This document shows, in pieces, positions 1 through 6,336 of a DNA stretch of 21,470 nt. Each line of letters begins with the position of its first letter. The first letter of the stretch is position 1. Below the pieces are notes generated by a model that saw only the letters and a list, made by a program, of their open reading frames with translations, was not told the origin of the DNA and made no database searches. Position numbers and translations under genes: made by a program. The DNA comes from CAYPUG01 sp964413905 (GTDB lineage: Bacteria > Chloroflexota > Anaerolineae > JAADDB01): positions 1-21,470 of the forward strand of contig CAYPUG010000038.1 of the NCBI GenBank assembly GCA_964413905.1, read 5' to 3'.

Positions 1-181
1 ACCCCTTTCCTTGGCCCCGCAGCCAATTGGGGACATCTTCCTGAACTGTGGCATTGCATAATACGACAGTATTGCCCATGCGAATGAGGGCAGAACCCTC
101 CGCATGCATGATGACATTCGTTTCAATGGTGACCGGTCGTAGGTCATGGGGGCCACGGCCGTCAGACCGCTTTCCGTCCAT
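1..181 (-). CDS. rph: Ribonuclease PH, N-terminal 60 residues (partial)
   Basis: RNase PH is a phosphorolytic 3'-to-5' exoribonuclease that trims the 3' ends of tRNA precursors in the cytoplasm. Reading the minus strand from an ATG at 181-179 gives 60 codons that run off the left edge without a stop. The protein begins MDGKRSDGRG, continues with LRPVTIE, HAEGSALIRMGNTVVLCNATV and ends WLRGQGKG. These are the conserved opening blocks of RNase PH (R-x-DGR, LRPV, HAEGS, G-T-V-LC-A-V, LRGQG). An AAGGGGG ribosome site lies just upstream of the ATG. The rest of the gene (about three quarters) lies outside the window. It is divergent from the radical SAM operon and shares the intergenic region 182-411 with it. 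Identity is by motif recall, but the block order makes an alternative unlikely. Confidence 0.9.
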   Translation of the reverse strand, partial: MDGKRSDGRGPHDLRPVTIETNVIMHAEGSALIRMGNTVVLCNATVQEDVPNWLRGQGKG

Positions 182-233
182 CGTATTTTACCCCCTTTGC
201 CCGGGATGTTATAGCGCTCTTTTGTGGTCTCCC

Positions 234-239
234 ATTATA
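234..239 (-). promoter_or_regulatory. Extended -10 promoter for rph
   Basis: On the minus strand the sequence TGCTATAAT gives a perfect TATAAT at 239-234 with the TG-n extension. It lies about 50 nt upstream of the rph ATG. No good -35 hexamer is seen at 17 nt, which is normal for extended -10 promoters. Confidence 0.5.
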
Positions 240-288
240 GCATAATCTACTTGACGAATTGAGAAAGGCCACGTAGAGTAGGAGCGAT

Positions 289-316
289 AATTTTTATGAG
301 TTGCATGATAAAAATT
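289..316. promoter_or_regulatory. AT-rich inverted repeat, possible operator of the radical SAM operon
   Basis: Perfect 9-bp arms AATTTTTAT (289-297) and ATAAAAATT (308-316) flank a 10-nt spacer. The right arm abuts the -35 box of the promoter at 316-344. It could be a regulator binding site or an UP-like element. Its position upstream of the expected transcription start argues against an RNA hairpin role from that promoter. Confidence 0.4.
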
Positions 317-344
317 TGCCATCTTGGACGAAGGCGCGTATAAT
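316..344 (+). promoter_or_regulatory. Sigma70-type promoter of the radical SAM operon
   Basis: TTGCCA (316-321), a 17-nt spacer, then a consensus TATAAT (339-344). Transcription would begin near 351 and leave a leader of about 60 nt before the ATG at 412. A weaker alternative, TTGACG (251-256) with 17 nt to TAGAGT (274-279), lies upstream. The leader is too short for a cobalamin riboswitch. Confidence 0.6.
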
Positions 345-411
345 CTCCTTCGGCGAGAAAAGGTCGACGGTCCGTACCGGTATTCACTGTTGGGAGGAGG
401 ATGAATCGAAC

Positions 412-1905
412 ATGCGAGTTGCGTTAATTAACCCAAAATTCCGTCTGCCCATTGACACGCGAACAACGCCTCATTTGGGGCTTGCTTATCTGGGTGCTGT
501 ATCCGAAGAGGCCGGACATGAGGTCCGCATCTACGATGCGGATGTGGAAGATCAACCTTTAGAAGATTTCATCCAGGAATTTCGCCCGCACATTGTGGGC
601 ATTACCGCGAATACTCCCCAGGTCATGCAAGCTTGGCGGACGGCCAAGCGCATTAAGGCCATCCATGACGTGCCTATTGTTCTTGGTGGCCCCCACGTGA
701 GTGTGCTCCCTGAAGAGTCGGCGGAGAAACCCTACGTGGACATTGTGGTCCGTGGTGAGGGTGAGGCCACTTGGGTGGAGATTTGTCAAAAAGTGGAGGA
801 TTTTCTACGGGATCAACCCCGATTTCGCACCGCGGACTTGATGGACCCGGCAAAGGGGATTTGGGATAAGGTGTTAGGGATTACGTACAAGACCAGCGAC
901 GGGAAAATTCACACAAATTTCGATCGTCCGGCCATTCGCGATTTGGACAGCTTACCTTGGCCCGCCTATCACCTGTTCAAGATGGACCGGTACACGAACC
1001 TTCAGCCGGCCACGGATCATGTGGACGGCGCGCGTTCCTTCTCCATCCTTACCAGCCGGGGATGCCCGTACCGCTGTACATTTTGTTCCCAGTCCATCAT
1101 GCCCATTAAATGGCGGGCCCGGTCCCCGGAGAACGTACTTGAGGAGTGGAGGCACTTGGTGGTAGATTTGGGCGCGGAAGAAATCGGCGTGTTGGACGAT
1201 TCCGCGAACATCCGAGTGGACCGACTACACAAACTCGCGGACTTGCTCATCGAGAATCGCCTCAACCATGTGCCGTGGATTTTCGTTAATGGCATCCGGG
1301 CGAATTTGGCCAACAAGGAACTGTTGGCCCACCTAAAGCAGGCGGGCCTTAAGCGTCTGGCCTTTGGTGTGGAAACGGGTGATCCGGAAATTCTTCTGAG
1401 CATTGATAAGCGCATCGATCACGAAACTATTCGCCAGGCGTTCAAGAACGCCAAAGAGGTGGGGTTAGAAACCATCGGCTTCTTCATTATCGGTCTGCCA
1501 GGGGACACCCGGGAAACCATGGAGAAGACCATCCAATTTGCTATTGAAGTCGATCCACTTATCGCAAACTTCAGCATGATGACCCCGTATCCCGGGACGA
1601 TTGTGTACGAGATTATCAAGCAGCAGGGCCGTTTGTTGGTCAAAAACTGGGAGGATTATGTCTTCTTCGATAATCGAGCTCGTTTTGAAATGGGCGATTT
1701 GACCGCGGAACTGATGGAGGAGATGTTCCGCAAGGCGTACCGACGTTTTTACTGGCGGCCTAAGTATATTTGGCGCGCGGTGCGGCGTAAGGACTTCTGG
1801 CTCAACTTTGGGCGCAACGCGCGCATCGCGTATCGGACCATCTTCCCGCGCAAGGAGAAGGAAGAACTGCGGCGCCAAATCGAGGCCGACGCAGTGCCCA
1901 TCTGA
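412..1905 (+). CDS. B12-binding-domain radical SAM protein (first of the array)
   Basis: Predicted cytoplasmic or membrane-surface radical SAM enzyme of the COG1032 type, 497 residues, substrate unknown. Residues 1 to about 150 form a cobalamin-binding-like Rossmann domain (MRVALINP start, GGPH at 92-95, RGEGE after it), followed by the radical SAM barrel with the [4Fe-4S] motif C218-x3-C222-x2-C225. The C-terminus is rich in Arg and aromatic residues (RRFYWRPKYIWRAVRR). The DxHxxG motif for histidine-on cobalamin binding is absent, as in many members of this family. An in-frame TTG at 301 lies upstream, but ATG 412 is preceded by GGGAGGAGG (392-400) and gives the usual family N-terminus. The protein closely resembles the product at 6337-7791. 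Family members include methyltransferases and ring-forming or rearranging enzymes (HpnP, BchE types), so the reaction cannot be assigned. Confidence 0.88.
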   Translation: MRVALINPKFRLPIDTRTTPHLGLAYLGAVSEEAGHEVRIYDADVEDQPLEDFIQEFRPHIVGITANTPQVMQAWRTAKRIKAIHDVPIVLGGPHVSVLPEESAEKPYVDIVVRGEGEATWVEICQKVEDFLRDQPRFRTADLMDPAKGIWDKVLGITYKTSDGKIHTNFDRPAIRDLDSLPWPAYHLFKMDRYTNLQPATDHVDGARSFSILTSRGCPYRCTFCSQSIMPIKWRARSPENVLEEWRHLVVDLGAEEIGVLDDSANIRVDRLHKLADLLIENRLNHVPWIFVNGIRANLANKELLAHLKQAGLKRLAFGVETGDPEILLSIDKRIDHETIRQAFKNAKEVGLETIGFFIIGLPGDTRETMEKTIQFAIEVDPLIANFSMMTPYPGTIVYEIIKQQGRLLVKNWEDYVFFDNRARFEMGDLTAELMEEMFRKAYRRFYWRPKYIWRAVRRKDFWLNFGRNARIAYRTIFPRKEKEELRRQIEADAVPI

Positions 1906-1944
1906 CCAGCACGTCGGTCTCGTGACGGACAATCGTGTGGATTC

Positions 1945-1958
1945 ATGTTCGGGAACAT
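1945..1958. repeat. Short perfect palindrome between the first two radical SAM genes
   Basis: ATGTTC, a GG centre, then GAACAT. It sits in the 78-nt gap between the first and second radical SAM genes. It could be a protein-binding site or chance; no promoter elements are evident beside it. Confidence 0.25.
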
Positions 1959-1983
1959 TTGCTTAAAATAGGAGAATTTGTCC

Positions 1984-3456
1984 ATGCGCATAGCGTTCAT
2001 CGGTCCAAAGTGGAATCAACTCGTCAACAGTTATCCCTCCTTAGGGTTAGGATACTTGGCTGCAGTGGCCGAGCAGGAGGGGCACGAGTGCGCGATCTTC
2101 GACTTTGGCTTGCGGCCGCACGTGCCCGTGGAGGAGGAGGTAAAGGCGGTTATCGACTTTAAGCCGGATTTGATTGCGTTCACCTCTATGACCACGTCGT
2201 ATTACAGCGTGGAAAAGGCCGCACGCCTTTTAAAGGACGCGCTGGGCGTGCCCATCATCATTGGAGGCCCCCACGCGACCACGTTGCCCGACCTGACCCT
2301 GCAGAACCCGGATATCGATTATCTGGTCTATGGCGAAGGGGAAATCACCTGGCGGGAATTCCTGCGCGCGTTCTCCGCGGGGGATACTCGATTTGAAAAA
2401 ATTCAGGGGCTGTGGTTCAAGGACGAGAACGGGAACATCGTAGAAGGGGGAAAGAGTCCCCTGGTGCCTAACTTAGATCAATTGCCCTTCCCGGCCCGAC
2501 ATCTCTTTGACCTGGAGGCGTATCCTCTGTTCGCCCCTAATGGGGAACGGATGATTACCCTCCTCTCCAGCCGGGGATGTCCGTATAATTGTTCTTTCTG
2601 CTTTAAGGGCATCGTAGGCCGTACTTATCGTCAGCGCAGTCCTGAGAACATCGTGGCCGAAATCGAAGAGGTCATGGAGAAGTACGGCACTCGCAACTTC
2701 TACTTTATCGACGATCTCTTCACCATTGACGTGCGGCGCCTGGGCAAGATTTTAGACTACATGATTGAACGCAACTTGGACATTCGCTTCCGCTGTCTGG
2801 CTCGAGTGGACCGGGTGAATCCGGAACTTTTGGCCAAGATGTACAAGGCCGGGTGTCGCCAAATTCACTACGGCATTGAATCCGGCAATCCGGAAGTGTT
2901 GCGTCGCACGGCAAAACACATCAACTTGGACCAGGTGAAACAGGCGGTCAAGTGGACCGAGGAAGCGGGCATCGCGGCTAAGGGGTATTTTATCCTGGGG
3001 TTGCCCGGCGATAATGAACAGACCATTATGGAGACGATTGAGTTTGCCGCGAGTCTGCCCTTGACCGAGGCGATGTTCTCCATTGCTACGCCCTTCCCGG
3101 GCACCAAGTTGTGGGAAGAACTTATTGCCCGGCGGCCGGAGTTGCGCTACAACGCGGATTTCACCCGGGCGTACTATTACAACTCCTACACCTCGGAAAT
3201 TGCTCCCTTTATGAACGTCTCGGATGTACCGGATGAGAAACTCAGTGAGTACGTTATACTGGCCCGACGTCGCTTCTTGGAAGCGAAAGCACGGCGCATG
3301 TACCACAAGGCCTTTGGCCCCACGCTTGGGGAGGTCTTTTGGAAAGTGAGTCGCAATGATGCCGTGCGCGCGGTCGGGCGAGGTTTGATGCATCTTGGCT
3401 TGTTCAAGCGATTTCGCTATTACAAGACACGGGGAGAGGCGGAACAGTGGACATGA
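1984..3456 (+). CDS. B12-binding-domain radical SAM protein (second)
   Basis: Radical SAM enzyme of 490 residues with an N-terminal cobalamin-binding-like domain (MRIAFIGP start, GGPH at 94-97, YGEGE) and the cluster motif C199-x3-C203-x2-C206 in SSRGCPYNCSFC. Further family blocks are visible: FIDDLF, GIESGNPEVL, GYFILGLPGD and TPFPGT. ATG 1984 is chosen over the TTG at 1978 because AGGAG (1970-1974) is 9 nt upstream of it and it matches the N-termini of the other members. Its stop codon overlaps the start of the next gene (ATGA at 3453-3456), which implies translational coupling. It is more distant from the first and fifth proteins than those are from each other. Reaction and substrate are unknown. 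Confidence 0.88.
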   Translation: MRIAFIGPKWNQLVNSYPSLGLGYLAAVAEQEGHECAIFDFGLRPHVPVEEEVKAVIDFKPDLIAFTSMTTSYYSVEKAARLLKDALGVPIIIGGPHATTLPDLTLQNPDIDYLVYGEGEITWREFLRAFSAGDTRFEKIQGLWFKDENGNIVEGGKSPLVPNLDQLPFPARHLFDLEAYPLFAPNGERMITLLSSRGCPYNCSFCFKGIVGRTYRQRSPENIVAEIEEVMEKYGTRNFYFIDDLFTIDVRRLGKILDYMIERNLDIRFRCLARVDRVNPELLAKMYKAGCRQIHYGIESGNPEVLRRTAKHINLDQVKQAVKWTEEAGIAAKGYFILGLPGDNEQTIMETIEFAASLPLTEAMFSIATPFPGTKLWEELIARRPELRYNADFTRAYYYNSYTSEIAPFMNVSDVPDEKLSEYVILARRRFLEAKARRMYHKAFGPTLGEVFWKVSRNDAVRAVGRGLMHLGLFKRFRYYKTRGEAEQWT

Positions 3457-4568
3457 ACAACGGCAAGTCTCCAAACAGGCAACCTACTTTTGGGGAGAAG
3501 GTGCAACGGCGTTTGCGATATTACCGGCGTCAAGCGTTACAGCCTGTACGTTGGTTAGCATATACAACGGGGCAGACAAAATTCGTCCCCCCGCCGGATC
3601 GCATGTACATCGAGTCCACGAACATTTGCAATCTGAACTGCATCATGTGCCCGACCGGGTTGAAACTCATTAAGCGTCCGAAAGGGTTCATGGATTTTGA
3701 TGTGTTCAAGCAAATTGTGGACGAGATGGCTCCCTGGGTGCGGGCTACTACCTTGCACATCTGGGGGGAACCCCTCCTGCACCCACGTATTTTTGACATG
3801 GTGGAATATTGTTCGAAGAAAGGGTTGCGTTCGGAGATCAGTACCAACGCGACGCTTCTCACCGAGGAGAAGTCCAAGCGATTGTTGGATGCGGGTCTGA
3901 GTGCCATTTACCTTTCTATTGACGGTTTGCGCCCGGAGACGTATGAGAGTATCCGGGTGAAAGCAGACTACGAACGAACCAACGCGAACATCCGCCGTTT
4001 CATCGAATTGAAAGTAGAGGGCGGGTATCGCACCTATGTGAACATTCAAATCATTAAGATGAAGCAGACTCTAGACGAAATCCGAGAATTTGTGGAAGTA
4101 TGGAGTTTGCCTGGAGTGGATCGAATCAACGTGAAGCCCTTTGATTCCTGGGGAGACCAGGTAGAACAGATTTCGGAATTGCGTCCTAACGAGGTTAAAC
4201 TGCCGGCAAAACGATGGGCCTGTCCCAATTTGTGGTATCACGTCCACATTTACTGGGATGGCTCCATTGCCATGTGCGACCGGGATTTTAATTTAAACTT
4301 CCCTCTGGGCAATGTTATCGATCCGGATGGAAAGGTGCGGGTGATGAAGAACTGGAACGGCCCGCGAATGCAAGAGTTGCGGCGCCGTCACTTGGAAAAT
4401 GACCTGGACGATGTGTCGCCGTGTAATACGTGCACAGAGTGGGCCTGGTGGAAGCCTTCCTTATTCTTCGCTCAAGGAAATCGGCCCGCGAACGAGGGAA
4501 ACAAGATCGTGCGCCTGAAGGAGGATGGTCCCATTATCATCGGTTTGGACGAATTGGTGGAGTCCTAA
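3453..4568 (+). CDS. Radical SAM/SPASM-type protein
   Basis: Radical SAM enzyme of 371 residues without a B12-binding domain. The SAM-cluster motif is C59-x3-C63-x2-C66 (NICNLNCIMC), followed by a WGEP block (104-107, in place of the usual GGEP) and STNATLL. The C-terminal part holds C257, C275, C324 and C327 (last pair CNTC), enough for one auxiliary Fe-S cluster of SPASM/twitch type. The N-terminus is strongly basic and aromatic (RRLRYYRR). The ATG overlaps the previous stop as ATGA; a GTG at 3447 is an alternative start. GGGGAGAGG (3431-3439) is the ribosome site. SPASM enzymes modify peptides, cofactor precursors or lipids (HpnH is a related fold). No precursor peptide is visible, so the substrate stays open. 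Confidence 0.87.
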   Translation: MNNGKSPNRQPTFGEKVQRRLRYYRRQALQPVRWLAYTTGQTKFVPPPDRMYIESTNICNLNCIMCPTGLKLIKRPKGFMDFDVFKQIVDEMAPWVRATTLHIWGEPLLHPRIFDMVEYCSKKGLRSEISTNATLLTEEKSKRLLDAGLSAIYLSIDGLRPETYESIRVKADYERTNANIRRFIELKVEGGYRTYVNIQIIKMKQTLDEIREFVEVWSLPGVDRINVKPFDSWGDQVEQISELRPNEVKLPAKRWACPNLWYHVHIYWDGSIAMCDRDFNLNFPLGNVIDPDGKVRVMKNWNGPRMQELRRRHLENDLDDVSPCNTCTEWAWWKPSLFFAQGNRPANEGNKIVRLKEDGPIIIGLDELVES

Positions 4569-4582
4569 AGGGAGGTGGGAAG

Positions 4583-6022
4583 ATGAAAACCACGCTACTT
4601 TACCCGGGCATTGCCGGTTATGGGTTTAATTCTTTAAGTCGAGGCATGGAAGCAGGCTGGATTTCTCACGGATTGGCTTCCATCAGCGCGGCGGCCAAAG
4701 CGGAAGGTTTTGAAATCGACCTTATTGATTTGCGTGCGTTGCAGAGTTGGGATCATTTTCGAGAGGAGTTCAAACTGCGGGATCCGGATGTGGTAGGCAT
4801 TACTATGATGTCCGTGGACTACAATCCGGTGATGAGGGCTCTTCAGATCATGAAGGAGGTCAAGCCCGAAGTCATCACTGTGGTAGGAGGACCCCACGTA
4901 ACACTGGCGTTGGATGACGCGCTGCGCATGCCCAATGTGGATTACCTCGTCCTGCACGAAGGGGAAATCACGTTCCCACGCCTCCTCCACGCAATTGAGG
5001 AGGGGCGTCCGCCCAAGCAGAAGGTGTTACGCGGCATCACGCCCGACTTAGACAAGATCCCCTTCTCGGATCGGGATTTGTTCTTGAACGAGTGGCGGAA
5101 ATGGGGCTATACCTTAGATAGCCCGGAAGTGCCTTTTGTTAAGGAACTTCCTCCTCCTTTTGTGACCATCATCGCGGGGCGTGGGTGTGCTTACAAGTGC
5201 GCGTTCTGTAAACCCGGTGAGGACCTGATCTTCGGCAAGAAGGTGCGCCGCCGGTCCGTGGAAAACGTCATCGAGGAATTGAAGATGCTACGGGACAAGT
5301 ACCACTTTGCGTCCTTGATGTTCCACGATGACTGTTTGACCGAGGACCGGGAGTGGGTCATTGAGTTCTCTCGTCGTTACAAGGAGGAGGGGTTCACCCA
5401 GCCTTTCTTTGCCCAATCCCGCGCGGATATTATCGTGCGCCATGAGGACATGGTCGCGCTCATGGCGGATGCAGGCCTGGCCGGGTATTTCATCGGCTTT
5501 GAATCGGGTAACCAGCGGGTGTTGAACTTCCTGCGCAAGGGGACAACTGTGGAGAAGAACATTCAGGCGGCCAAGATTTGCAAGAAATACGGTGTAGCCA
5601 TCTGGGCCAACTATATGATGGGCATTCCGACAGAAACGAAAGAAGAGGTGATGGATACGGTGCGGATGATCCGGGAAATCGACCCGGATTACTTTAGCCC
5701 GGCTTTCTTTACCCCTCATCCGGGCACGGACTTGTACGAGTACGTGATGGAACATGATTTGAGCTTGATTACGGATTATGATCAGTACCGTCGCAACCCC
5801 ACGGAACCTAAGATTAAAGGGCAGGATTACGAATTCCTCAAGTGGGCTCGGGATTACAGCCAGAAGCGGAAGTTCAAGAACCGGGTGCGGCGTGGTTTCA
5901 AGGCCTTCCGGGAGAAGTGGTTGAATCCGCGTCGGTATATCCGTAAATTACGCCGCATGTTGGGGTTGGACCGACCGGATACCCCAGACCGTCCACAACC
6001 CCAGTGGCAGGGGGTTGCGTAA
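4583..6022 (+). CDS. B12-binding-domain radical SAM protein (third of four)
   Basis: Radical SAM enzyme of 479 residues. The N-terminal cobalamin-binding-like domain begins MKTTLLYPG and has GGPH at 102-105 and HEGEITF. The SAM-cluster motif is C202-x3-C206-x2-C209 (GRGCAYKCAFC), with FHDDCLTED, GFESGNQRVL, MMGIPTET and TPHPGT downstream. The last 60 or so residues are very basic (KRKFKNRVRRGFKAFREKW, then RRYIRKLRRML) and could form an amphipathic helix at the membrane. ATG 4583 follows a strong AGGGAGGTGG (4569-4578), only 14 nt after the SPASM gene's stop; an open stretch upstream in the same frame overlaps that gene and is rejected as coding. It is the last gene before a terminator-like hairpin. 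Confidence 0.88.
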   Translation: MKTTLLYPGIAGYGFNSLSRGMEAGWISHGLASISAAAKAEGFEIDLIDLRALQSWDHFREEFKLRDPDVVGITMMSVDYNPVMRALQIMKEVKPEVITVVGGPHVTLALDDALRMPNVDYLVLHEGEITFPRLLHAIEEGRPPKQKVLRGITPDLDKIPFSDRDLFLNEWRKWGYTLDSPEVPFVKELPPPFVTIIAGRGCAYKCAFCKPGEDLIFGKKVRRRSVENVIEELKMLRDKYHFASLMFHDDCLTEDREWVIEFSRRYKEEGFTQPFFAQSRADIIVRHEDMVALMADAGLAGYFIGFESGNQRVLNFLRKGTTVEKNIQAAKICKKYGVAIWANYMMGIPTETKEEVMDTVRMIREIDPDYFSPAFFTPHPGTDLYEYVMEHDLSLITDYDQYRRNPTEPKIKGQDYEFLKWARDYSQKRKFKNRVRRGFKAFREKWLNPRRYIRKLRRMLGLDRPDTPDRPQPQWQGVA

Positions 6023-6060
6023 GAAGGAGTTGGCCTAAAAGATAAGGAAGAAATTTGTGT

Positions 6061-6103
6061 GGGATGTTCGCTGTCTTCTGCCGCGGACATCCCCGGAATT
6101 TTT
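6061..6103 (+). terminator. Probable rho-independent terminator after the four-gene radical SAM operon
   Basis: Arms GGGATGTTCGC (6061-6071) and GCGGACATCCC (6083-6093) pair over 11 bp with one G-U pair and an 11-nt loop. A five-T run (6099-6103) follows after a short spacer. Located 38 nt after the stop at 6022. Confidence 0.55.
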
Positions 6104-6203
6104 CCCTTTTAAACCGAGGGGCATTCGCAGAGTTTTATCAGTGAGTCAAGACTTGTCTCCGTAAAAAGAGGGCTTTTCAGAGCGCTTACACTTAAGGGCA
6201 AAC

Positions 6204-6249
6204 GGGTAGGCGACGGCAGGGTAGACGACGGCATTGCCGTCGCCTACCC
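6204..6249. repeat. REP-like intergenic palindrome with an internal imperfect direct copy
   Basis: GGGTAGGCGACGGCA (6204-6218) is followed directly by GGGTAGACGACGGCA (6219-6233), differing at one base. TGCCGTCGCCTACCC (6235-6249) is the exact reverse complement of the first copy. The result is a perfect 15-bp stem with a 16-nt loop that is itself a near-copy of the arm. It resembles dispersed REP-type elements. The 314-bp gap 6023-6336 holds this, the terminator-like hairpin and no gene; no convincing promoter was found in it. Confidence 0.7.
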
Positions 6250-6336
6250 CCCCCGACGGCCTTACGATGGCTCAACCGCCGATACAGCGCTTCGCGTGTG
6301 AGAGCATTGAAAAGCCTAAAAAAGGAGCAGGGGCAC

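Noticed and set aside
48..245. 65-codon open frame on the plus strand at the left edge
   Set aside because: It is antisense to the rph start, has no ribosome site and no recognisable protein features.
351..411. Cobalamin or SAM riboswitch in the leader of the radical SAM operon
   Set aside because: The leader is only about 60 nt and has no B12-box or SAM-type paired elements that I can see.
1945..1958. LexA-type SOS box
   Set aside because: The Gram-positive-type box has GAAC before GTTC with four bases between; here the order is GTTC then GAAC with a two-base centre.
3447..3452. GTG start for the SPASM gene
   Set aside because: Possible, but the ATG at 3453 forms the usual ATGA overlap with the previous stop and shares the same ribosome site.
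2752..3474. 240-codon open frame antisense to the second radical SAM gene
   Set aside because: No family motifs and no ribosome site; a shadow of the sense gene.
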